A stretch of DNA of 14,253 bases, from NCBI GenBank assembly GCA_047975295.1, contig JBKEDH010000005.1:1-14253 (forward strand). Direction: 5' to 3'. The notes beneath the pieces were generated by a model, which was given only the letters and a program-made list of their open reading frames with translations, was not told where the DNA came from and made no database searches. Position 1 is the stretch's first letter. Each line of letters opens with the position of its first letter. Positions 1 to 5,755 of this stretch are shown here, in pieces. Origin of the DNA: JBKEDH01 sp047975295 (lineage in GTDB: Bacteria > Bacteroidota > Bacteroidia > Flavobacteriales > Flavobacteriaceae). The position numbers were made by a program, and so were the translations under genes.

Positions 1-121
1 TCTAAAATTAATACCTTATCGTGTTGCATGCGCAAAAATAACAATTGATTTTATATTGACGCATTAGCATTCTTTTTTTTTGAAAAATTTTGTGTTCGGA
101 AAAATTGAAGCAGAGAAAAAA
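1..121. repeat. Terminal direct repeat, left copy (contig closes into a circle)
   Basis: These 121 bases are identical to 14133-14253. They hold the first 29 bases of guaA (start codon complement at 27-29) plus 92 bp of its upstream region. An exact overlap of this size is what a de Bruijn assembler with k=121 leaves on a circular path. The overlap ends within one or two bases of the outer end of the IS1-like element, so the break was probably set by a branch at the IS edge. Seen directly: the identity. Inferred: the assembler origin. Confidence 0.95.
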
Positions 122-122
122 T

Positions 123-147
123 GAAATTAGTAACCAAGTATAGATAA
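123..147. repeat. IS1-like element terminal inverted repeat, 3' end
   Basis: About 25 bp that match, with a few mismatches, the inverted sequence at 1886-1910. The shared core is RAATTAGTAACYAA followed by ATAGAT. The transposase stop codon (complement of 127-129) lies inside this repeat, as is common in compact IS1-family elements. Confidence 0.75.
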
Positions 148-176
148 TTCATTATTTAGTTTGGCTATAAGTAAAT

Positions 177-181
177 TTACA
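177..181. repeat. Target-site duplication TTACA, left copy
   Basis: TTACA is found here and at 1227-1231, directly outside the two inverted repeats. Collapsing it to one copy restores the IS1 transposase codons GTA AAT TTA CTT on the minus strand. A longer shared ATTTACA (175-181 and 1225-1231) arises because the element itself ends in AT. Confidence 0.8.
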
Positions 182-200
182 ATGCGAATCAAGTGTTGAA
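182..200. repeat. IS982-like element left inverted repeat
   Basis: Reads ATGCGAATCAAGTGTTGAA. It matches the right-end repeat (1226 to 1208 on the minus strand) at 17 of 19 positions, the first 12 being perfect. Confidence 0.85.
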
Positions 201-257
201 AAAGCATAAAAAAAGTTCATTAAATAGTTGAAAATCAGAGATTTAAATTTGTTTAAT

Positions 258-320
258 TCCTTGAAAGCCAGTATCTTATAGTTAGTTACGAATTAACAAT
301 TAGATACTGATTTCCAAGGA
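258..320 (+). promoter_or_regulatory. 63-nt near-perfect hairpin in the IS982-like leader
   Basis: The sequence folds back on itself around the triloop ACG at 288-290. Pairing 258-287 with 291-320 gives 24 Watson-Crick pairs, 2 G-T pairs and 4 mismatches (at 264, 268, 277 and 280). Pairing stops abruptly outside 258 and 320. It ends 34 nt before the first usable transposase start (GTG at 355). In RNA it could block ribosome access or read-through transcription, as known hairpins do in some other IS elements, but that role is inferred. It could also be a small palindromic element inserted in the leader. Confidence 0.7.
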
Positions 321-354
321 TAAAGACGACAAGTTAATAAAAATTTACTTTTAT

Positions 355-1212
355 GTGTGTGACAAGTTTGAAGAACTTCAATTTTATTGCGAAAGGTTCA
401 CGGGTAATAATAAACCGGAATTTACAGACCAGGAGATTATGACTATATACCTGTACGCTATACACCACCAAGGACATAGGACAGCAAAAAACATACACCG
501 TTTTGCATCGGAATACCTTATGTCGTGGTTTCCCAAGCTGGGGAGCTATCAAGCGTTCAATAACAGGCTGAACAAGCTTGGGGGTGCTTTCACTAGGCTT
601 GTAGAGATGCTTCTTACAGATTTTCTACCTGATGATTGCCTGCTTGACCAAAGTTTACTGGATTCTATGCCAATCATAACCTGTTCGGGAAAACGTTCAG
701 CAAAAGTTGCAAGGGAACTGGCAAACAAGGGGTATTGTTCCACTAAAGGGATGTATTATTACGGGCTTAAACTGCATTTGTTAGGGTTCCGGCGTATAGG
801 CAAACTGCCCCATCCTGAGCAAATCCTGTTCACCCCGGCTCCGGTCAATGATGTGACTGTGTTTAAAGAGGCATGGTCGGGTATTGAAAACAGGACATTT
901 TTTTGGGGGGGGGATAAAATTTGCTTTGTAAACGAGCTGAACCAATAAATACTGGAACATCGGTGCTCCGAAGTTCTTGCCCCGGTTAAGGCTGTAAAAG
1001 GGATGCCCGATGTGATAAAACAAAGGCTGAAAGCTGCAGATGATCTGTTTTCAACAGCGGTTTCAAAGGTTAGGCAACCCATTGAAGCAATTTTTAACTG
1101 GCTTATTGAAAAAGCCGATATTCAAAAAGCAAGTAAAGTTAGATCTACAAAAGGATTAATAAGTCATGCTTTTGAAAGACTCGCGGCTGCTTTTATAGCT
1201 TTAGCTATTTAA
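355..1212 (+). pseudogene. IS982-like transposase, interrupted by an ochre stop
   Basis: The frame starts at GTG 355 and runs to TAA 946-948, then continues in the same frame to TAA 1210-1212 (about 285 residues in all). Motifs fit the IS982 DDE family: FPKLGSYQAFNNRLNKL, a first Asp in LLDSMP, KGYCSTKGMYYYGLKLHLL, a second Asp in PVNDVTVF, and a Glu in RQPIEAIFNWLIEKADIQ. The premature stop falls between NELNQ and ILEHRCSEVLAPVK. Just upstream, T7 followed by G9 (898-913) encodes FFWGGDK where the family usually has FFGDK, so two codons may have been added in the homopolymer. The frame is open upstream to 304 and encodes a plausible N-terminus (KLIKIYFYV) without ATG, so the original start may also be lost. 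Its GC content looks higher than its neighbours. Confidence 0.85.
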
Positions 1213-1226
1213 CTCTTGATTCGCAT
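1208..1226. repeat. IS982-like element right inverted repeat
   Basis: On the minus strand it reads ATGCGAATCAAGAGTTAAA, the partner of 182-200. It contains the stop codon of the plus-strand transposase (1210-1212). It is also read through by the interrupted IS1 transposase frame, which ends artificially at 1201-1203. Confidence 0.85.
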
Positions 1227-1231
1227 TTACA
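1227..1231. repeat. Target-site duplication TTACA, right copy
   Basis: Second copy of the 5-bp duplication; see 177-181. Five bases falls within the duplication sizes known for IS982-family elements. Confidence 0.8.
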
Positions 1232-1885
1232 GATATTTTTAGCATTTCTAATGATTTCGAGTAACATTTGGTTTTTCTTCTAAATCTAGCCAAATAGTGC
1301 CGGAATAATCCATTATAACTTTCTACTGTATAAGTTTCCTTTTTTGTTTGAATCAATTTTTCTGCAGAAATGACATCATTATATACTTTCCAATAATCTG
1401 CCATTACCTTACCCGTTGTGCACTGCTCTATTTGCCTCCAGAGTTTTCTTCCTGTCTCGCTCCCCCTGTTCCCGACAACGAAACCAATGTGCTTTCCGGC
1501 ATCTCTATCAACTGCAAACCACAGCCAACAATAGTTTTTTTGACCCGATGTAACTATGCATTTCATCGGCTTCGACAATCCGAACGGGCCTGTCATTTTT
1601 TATGGTGTCAAGTTCCGAGCCGTATTTCTTTATCCATTTTATTACCACAACGTGGCTGACACCTAAAATTCTGCCAATGGAATTAAACCCCAGGCCTTCC
1701 AAGTACATCATCAATCCCATTCTTCGGGTACTGCTATCTACCGCTGTTGACTTCTTCTCAACGGTATAATTATTAGAGCATTCTTTGCATTTATAACGTT
1801 GCAAGTTTCTCACAACGCCGTTCTTTACTTTGTTTTCGCTTCCGCATCTTGGACAATTCTTAATAGATTTTTGGGTAAATATATG

Positions 1886-1910
1886 AAATCTATCTTTAGT
1901 TACTAATTCC
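1886..1910. repeat. IS1-like element terminal inverted repeat, 5' end
   Basis: Partner of the repeat at 123-147. Read on the minus strand from 1910 it begins GGAATTAGTAACTAAAG. The bases just outside, from 1911, form a short perfect palindrome that overlaps the stop codon of the neighbouring flavoprotein gene. Confidence 0.75.
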
Positions 1911-1927
1911 CTTTATAATCTATAAAG
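1911..1927. repeat. 17-bp perfect palindrome at the IS edge and flavoprotein stop codon
   Basis: CTTTATA at 1911-1917, loop ATC, and TATAAAG at 1921-1927 form a 7-bp perfect stem. It covers the TAG stop of the flavoprotein gene (1920-1922) and begins exactly where the IS1-like element ends. It may be the stump of that gene's own terminator or a preferred IS target. There is no T-run beyond it, since the IS starts there. Confidence 0.5.
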
Positions 1928-2861
1928 AAGCGATATTGGTCTTGGCAAGTTCAAATTCGGTGACAATATCGGTAACTATTTGGGCAACAGGTTTTATGTC
2001 GTGTATTAAAGCCGATACTTGGCCTATTTCCAGCTCGCCTTCATTTAAATCGCCTTCAAATATACCCTTTTTTGCCCGTGCCCTACCGAGAAGTTGTTTT
2101 AATTCTTGGACCGATGCATTTTTTTTGTATAAAGTTTGAACGTCATAATAAAATTTATTTTTAATAAGTCTTACTGGAGTTAATTCCTTTAAGGTTAACT
2201 GGGTGTCGCCCTCTTTGGCGTTTATTACGCTTTGTTTAAAGGCTATATGGGAAGAGCTTTCTTTACTTGCTACAAATCGGCTTCCTATTTGAACTGCATC
2301 GGCTCCCAAAACCATGGCAGCCAACATGCCCCGACCTGTGGCGATCCCTCCGGCAGCAATTAACGGAATTTGTATATGTTCCTTTACCGTAGGAATAAGC
2401 GTAAACGTTGTGGTTTCGTCTCTACCGTTATGTCCACCTGCTTCAAAGCCTTCGGCCACAATAGCATCAACACCGGCTTCTTGGGCTTTTAATGCAAATT
2501 TTAAGCTGCTTACTACGTGGACTACGGTTATACCATGCGATTTTAACCACGGTGTCCATGTTTTTGGGTTTCCGGCAGCGGTAAATACTATTTTAATATC
2601 TTCTTCAACAATAATGGCCATAAGTTTATCGATGTCGGGATACAACATGGGAATATTAATGCCAAAAGGGTTATTGGTTGCTTTTTTACATTTTTGGATG
2701 TGCTCACGTAATACCTCTGGATACATAGAGCCCGCACCTATTAACCCTAAAATACCGGAATTGCTTGCTGCTGCTGCCAATCGCCATCCACTTGTCCAAA
2801 TCATACCGGCCTGAATGATGGGATATTTTATATTGAAAAGCCGAGTTATTTTATTGCTCAC
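1920..2861 (-). CDS. Nitronate monooxygenase / FabK-like flavoprotein
   Basis: A 313-residue FMN TIM-barrel protein of the 2-nitropropane dioxygenase superfamily. Visible motifs are YPIIQAGM (12-20), GINIPM (67-72), the active-site region AEGFEAGGHNG with His144, AAGGIATGRG (169-178) and GADAVQIGSRF (186-196), the last two being the FMN phosphate-binding loops. Family members either oxidise nitronates with O2 or, as FabK, reduce enoyl-ACP; the sequence alone does not separate these, and nitronate monooxygenase is the safer name. The start is GTG at 2859-2861, directly after the stop codon of the upstream protease gene with no gap. Translation is probably coupled to that gene. The IS1-like element begins 9 bp past the stop. 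Confidence 0.9.
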   Translation of the reverse strand: MSNKITRLFNIKYPIIQAGMIWTSGWRLAAAASNSGILGLIGAGSMYPEVLREHIQKCKKATNNPFGINIPMLYPDIDKLMAIIVEEDIKIVFTAAGNPKTWTPWLKSHGITVVHVVSSLKFALKAQEAGVDAIVAEGFEAGGHNGRDETTTFTLIPTVKEHIQIPLIAAGGIATGRGMLAAMVLGADAVQIGSRFVASKESSSHIAFKQSVINAKEGDTQLTLKELTPVRLIKNKFYYDVQTLYKKNASVQELKQLLGRARAKKGIFEGDLNEGELEIGQVSALIHDIKPVAQIVTDIVTEFELAKTNIASL

Positions 2862-4466
2862 TTACTGTTTTAAAAACTTAATGGTTTTGGTTGTAAATTC
2901 CGATTGTATTCTAATCATATATAATCCGCTTGATAGATACGATACGTTTATAGGATCTTGTTGTCCGGAGTGCGATTGCTGAAATACCAATTTTCCAATA
3001 CCATTAAAAACAGTAATTTGTAGTGGCTTGTTTGTGGTCTGCTTTATGTACAGATGGTTTAAAACCGGATTGGGATAAATACTGATATTTTTATTTTCTG
3101 TATTGGTTTCGACAGGCAAGGTATTGTTGTTGTAAGCCAACCATAAATTGGGAATGCCGTAGCCGTATTGATAATCCGGATTGGTATATTGCGAAGCCGA
3201 TTTGCGTACAATTTGCATAATTTCGGTATTTGACTTATTTGGTAATGCCTGCCATAAACACGCTATTCCTCCTGCCATAATTGGCGAGCTAAACGAGGTG
3301 CCGTTACTTGTTGCTATCGTATTGTTTTCGGTAATAACACTGGTGCCTTGTCCTTGTGCCATTACATCGGGCTTTTGGGTAGGTTGTATATTGCTTCCCA
3401 CCGAGCTTCCGGCATAACTTCCCGATGCATTAACGGCTCCTATAGACAAAACATTGGGCGAATCGGAAGGGGCATCAACAATGCTGTTGCTATCATTACC
3501 AGCCGAATTAACCAATAATAAACCCTTTTCGAAAGCATGATTGGCACCTTTGGTTATGTATGTGGTATAGCCATCCAGATTAGAATCGTTATACGAATAG
3601 TTTGGATTAAGATAGGCTTTATAACCTAACGAAGTGTTTATTATATCTACGCCAAGACTATCTGCTCGTTCGGCTGCCTCTACCCAATAACTCTCTTCTA
3701 CAGGGTTTTCGTCCATATCGTCTTCCGTAATAAATAAGTAGTAAGAGGCATCGGGAGCGGTACCTACATATTGGTTTTCAATATATCCGGCCATGGTACT
3801 TAATACCAATGTGCCATGGTTACTAGTTGTATTGGTATATACATCATTGTTTCTATTAACAAAGTTGTAAGTTCCCATAATTTTTCCGGAATTTACTAAA
3901 TGCTGAAAGCCTCCCATGGTATTTACACTGGGAAATCCGGCATCTAGAACAGCTATCGTTATGCCTGTACCTGTAAAACCGGAAGTGTGTAAATGGTTTA
4001 CACCAATCATTTCTACTTGATTGACAGTACTTCCATAATTATAATTAGCAAGTGTTGTATTAAATTTGGCTTGTAGCTTCTCTTTTGCTTTTTTATTGTT
4101 GAGGTTTTTATTTGCAAATTCTATATAATCGACATAATCTAAGTTTGTCAATGCATTTATATCGTTTACCGAACCTCTAATATGTACGGCATTGAACCAT
4201 TTCGATTTGGCCATTACCGTTATGCCTGTAGCTGCTTTAAGTTGAGCAATATAAGTTTCGTTTACGGGAACATCACGGGCATCAATAACTATATTGTGTG
4301 TGTGTTTCCTATCGATGGCTTTTTGTGTTAAAATATCAATTGGATTAGCTATTGAAGCGTTAACCGTTTCGGTATCTTTTTCTATTAGATATACCCAAGC
4401 ATCCTCTTGTGCCTTAATGCCATAAATGCATAAAAGGGTACATAAAAATAATAATATTTGTTTCAT
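2862..4466 (-). CDS. Secreted subtilisin-like (S8) serine protease with T9SS sorting domain
   Basis: A 534-residue protein. An N-terminal signal peptide (about 1-19, cleavage near KAQ) is followed by a prodomain-like region to about 140 and an S8 peptidase domain. The catalytic triad is visible as Asp175 (IAVLDAGFP), His217 (SNHGTLV) and Ser391 (NGTSFSSP); Asn324 (NSAGND) is the oxyanion-hole residue. Residues from about 457 (ISIYPNPVLNHLYI) to the end are a type A T9SS C-terminal sorting domain, which targets proteins across the outer membrane in Bacteroidota. The ATG lies 23 nt after the mnmA stop and the flavoprotein gene follows with no gap, so the three probably share a transcript. An inverted repeat spans the mnmA junction. 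The natural substrate cannot be told from sequence. Confidence 0.93.
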   Translation of the reverse strand: MKQILLFLCTLLCIYGIKAQEDAWVYLIEKDTETVNASIANPIDILTQKAIDRKHTHNIVIDARDVPVNETYIAQLKAATGITVMAKSKWFNAVHIRGSVNDINALTNLDYVDYIEFANKNLNNKKAKEKLQAKFNTTLANYNYGSTVNQVEMIGVNHLHTSGFTGTGITIAVLDAGFPSVNTMGGFQHLVNSGKIMGTYNFVNRNNDVYTNTTSNHGTLVLSTMAGYIENQYVGTAPDASYYLFITEDDMDENPVEESYWVEAAERADSLGVDIINTSLGYKAYLNPNYSYNDSNLDGYTTYITKGANHAFEKGLLLVNSAGNDSNSIVDAPSDSPNVLSIGAVNASGSYAGSSVGSNIQPTQKPDVMAQGQGTSVITENNTIATSNGTSFSSPIMAGGIACLWQALPNKSNTEIMQIVRKSASQYTNPDYQYGYGIPNLWLAYNNNTLPVETNTENKNISIYPNPVLNHLYIKQTTNKPLQITVFNGIGKLVFQQSHSGQQDPINVSYLSSGLYMIRIQSEFTTKTIKFLKQ

Positions 4467-4476
4467 AAAAGCAATT

Positions 4477-4499
4477 AATTTCCTGCAATTTAGGAAATT
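4477..4499 (-). promoter_or_regulatory. Perfect 8-bp hairpin at the mnmA-protease junction
   Basis: AATTTCCT (4477-4484) and AGGAAATT (4492-4499) pair perfectly around a 7-nt loop. The hairpin includes the mnmA stop codon (4490-4492) and lies just upstream of the protease ATG (4464-4466). No clear U-run follows on the minus strand, so it is at best a weak terminator. It could instead tune translation or stability at the junction. Its function is inferred. Confidence 0.45.
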
Positions 4500-5680
4500 A
4501 CGCCTGAACCAACTAATTCTTTGTCAAAAAAATACCACGCTACAAACTGCCCTTCGGTTATTGCCGATTGTAAATTGTCGAACTCAATGTACAAACCACT
4601 TTCAACTTTAAGCAAGGTAGCGTCCTGTAAAGGTTGCCTGTACCGTATTCGGGCTTTAACCCGCATGGTTTCGCCTGTATTTAAACTTAGATCTTCACGT
4701 ATCCAATGTAATTCATCAAGATTAACAAATAAGGCTTTTTTTAACAGACCGGGATGTGTTTTGCCCTGCCCGGTGTAGATTATGTTTTTTTCAACATCGG
4801 TATCAATTACAAATAAGGGTTCTACCATACCGCCAACCCCCAGCCCTTTGCGTTGGCCTTTTGTAAAATAATGGGCACCTTGGTGTTTGCCCACAACCTT
4901 TCCATGTGTTGTACTGTAGTCGATTTTACGCGATAAATATCGGAGTTTTTCTTCTTCGGAATGAAATTTGGGCATTGTTTGCCGAAATATAGAATCTGAT
5001 TCCGATATTTCAATAATAACGCCTTCTTTTGGTTTTAATTGCTGCTGAAGGAAATCGGGCAATTTTACTTTTCCTATAAAACAAAGGCCTTGCGAATCTT
5101 TCTTTTCGGCAGTAACCAAATCCAACTTTGTAGCTATTTCACGTACTTGTGGCTTTGTTAGTTCTCCAATAGGGAATAGCGATTTGGATAATTGTGTTTG
5201 GGATAATTGACATAAAAAATACGATTGGTCTTTATTATCATCGATGCCTGCAAGTAATTGATAGATTGTTTTGCCGTCCTTTTGCATGGTTCCTTTACGG
5301 CAATAATGGCCTGTTGCTACGTAGTCTGCACCGAGTTCTAAGGCAATATCCATAAAAACATCGAACTTTATTTCCCTGTTGCAGAGTACATCGGGATTGG
5401 GTGTGCGGCCCTGTTCGTATTCCCTGAACATGTAATCTACAATGCGCTCTTTATATTGTTCGCTTAAATCGACTGTTTGGAATGGAATACCTAATTTTTC
5501 GGCTACCAACATGGCATCGTTACTATCGTCCAACCATGGACATTCGTTGGAAATGGTTACCGAGTCGTCGTGCCAATTTTTCATAAACAAACCAATAACT
5601 TCATAACCTTGTTCTTGTAATAAATATGCCGCTACACTAGAATCTACACCTCCCGAAAGTCCGATTACAACTCGTTTCAT
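4490..5680 (-). CDS. mnmA: tRNA-specific 2-thiouridylase MnmA
   Basis: 396 residues. MnmA adenylates and then thiolates U34 of tRNA-Lys, -Glu and -Gln in the cytoplasm to give 2-thiouridine. Visible are the PP-loop GLSGGVDSS (7-15), GLFMKNW (30-36), ATGHY (122-126), and both catalytic cysteines: Cys100 in NPDVLCNREIKF and Cys200 in DSQGLCFIG. The length is normal for the family. ATG at 5678-5680 is chosen because it gives the family N-terminus MKRVVIGLSGG. An upstream in-frame TTG (5704) overlaps the -7 promoter box and is unlikely. A TAnnTTTG box lies 21 nt before the ATG. It is first of a likely three-gene unit with the protease and flavoprotein. Confidence 0.96.
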   Translation of the reverse strand: MKRVVIGLSGGVDSSVAAYLLQEQGYEVIGLFMKNWHDDSVTISNECPWLDDSNDAMLVAEKLGIPFQTVDLSEQYKERIVDYMFREYEQGRTPNPDVLCNREIKFDVFMDIALELGADYVATGHYCRKGTMQKDGKTIYQLLAGIDDNKDQSYFLCQLSQTQLSKSLFPIGELTKPQVREIATKLDLVTAEKKDSQGLCFIGKVKLPDFLQQQLKPKEGVIIEISESDSIFRQTMPKFHSEEEKLRYLSRKIDYSTTHGKVVGKHQGAHYFTKGQRKGLGVGGMVEPLFVIDTDVEKNIIYTGQGKTHPGLLKKALFVNLDELHWIREDLSLNTGETMRVKARIRYRQPLQDATLLKVESGLYIEFDNLQSAITEGQFVAWYFFDKELVGSGVIS

Positions 5681-5701
5681 TTTCAATTTTTTTTTGATTT
5701 G

Positions 5702-5709
5702 CAAAGATA
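5702..5709 (-). promoter_or_regulatory. Putative -7 promoter box of mnmA (TATCTTTG)
   Basis: On the minus strand this reads TATCTTTG, an exact match to the Bacteroidota -7 consensus TAnnTTTG. It lies 21 nt before the mnmA ATG, predicting a leader of about 15 nt. No clear -33 TTTG was found at the usual distance. Confidence 0.55.
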
Positions 5710-5755
5710 TGGCATAAGGATAAGGTTCGCTAAAGATTATCGAGATTATTGCTTT

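Larger units (their letters stand above)
182..1226 (+). mobile_element. IS982-like insertion sequence nested in the IS1-like element
   Basis: A 1,045-bp element bounded by inverted repeats that begin ATGCGAATCAAG at both ends (12 identical bases, 17 of 19 overall). It is flanked by the direct repeat TTACA at 177-181 and 1227-1231. Deleting the element plus one TTACA exactly rejoins the IS1 transposase reading frame, which fixes the boundaries better than repeat matching alone. The transposase is on the plus strand, opposite to the host IS1 gene. The right repeat overlaps the transposase stop codon. The 173-bp leader before the gene is almost filled by a long hairpin. The family is assigned from protein motifs recalled from memory. 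Confidence 0.85.
127..1864 (-). pseudogene. IS1-family transposase, broken in three ways
   Basis: Reading from about 1864 the frame gives a zinc ribbon (CPRC, then CKEC), a helix-turn-helix-like segment (GLGFNSIGRILGVSH), and a first catalytic Asp in ADEMHSYIG. In the next frame it continues NYCWLWFAVDR, a second Asp in MADYWKVY, a Glu in TVESYNGL, and the IS1-typical LARFRRKTKCYSKSLEML. The frame changes at a run of seven A on the minus strand (1535-1541); six A would give one open frame. The frame is then cut by the IS982-like element. Joining 1231 to 180 restores the C-terminus SVNLLIAKLNNELSILGY and stop (127-129), for about 228 residues in total. No ATG, GTG or TTG lies before the first CPRC motif; ATT at 1862-1864 occupies the expected start position. 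The domain assignment is solid; the start is inferred. Confidence 0.85.
122..1911 (-). mobile_element. IS1-family insertion sequence, interrupted by an IS982-like element
   Basis: The outer element has imperfect terminal inverted repeats: GAAATTAGTAACCAAG from 123 on the left, and GGAATTAGTAACTAAAG read inward from 1910 on the right. Without the inner insertion it is about 740 bp, close to the usual IS1 size of about 770 bp. Its single gene encodes an IS1-type transposase with an N-terminal zinc ribbon and a DDE domain. It sits 9 bp beyond the stop codon of the flavoprotein gene on one side and about 92 bp upstream of guaA on the other. No 8-9 bp target duplication is visible between the flanks. 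Exact ends are uncertain by one or two bases. Confidence 0.85.

Noticed and set aside
33..40. TATTTTTG on the minus strand as the guaA promoter (also at 14165-14172)
   Set aside because: It matches TAnnTTTG but ends only 3 nt before the ATG, so transcription would begin at or inside the start codon, and no -33 box is seen. In such an A/T-rich stretch it is probably chance.
30..121. A purine riboswitch upstream of guaA
   Set aside because: The 92 bp available are mostly A/T runs with no multi-stem conserved structure that I can see, and the rest of any leader would be IS sequence.
1508..1596. Programmed -1 frameshift joining InsA and InsB as in classic IS1
   Set aside because: A -1 slip on the A-run leads into the third frame (TIVGCG), not the one encoding the catalytic half. 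One fewer base is needed, and single-frame IS1 relatives are common.
2314..2814. Plus-strand open frame of 166 codons opposite the flavoprotein gene
   Set aside because: It lies entirely antisense to a well-conserved gene and its translation shows no family motifs; an overlap shadow. The same holds for the other plus-strand frames between 2000 and 14000, such as 9112-9498 opposite pyrG and 13127-13381 opposite guaA.
2862..4466. Protease as a lipoprotein
   Set aside because: The N-terminal Cys residues lie within the hydrophobic core, with no proper lipobox at the cleavage region; the KAQ site fits ordinary signal peptidase, and the T9SS tail explains export.
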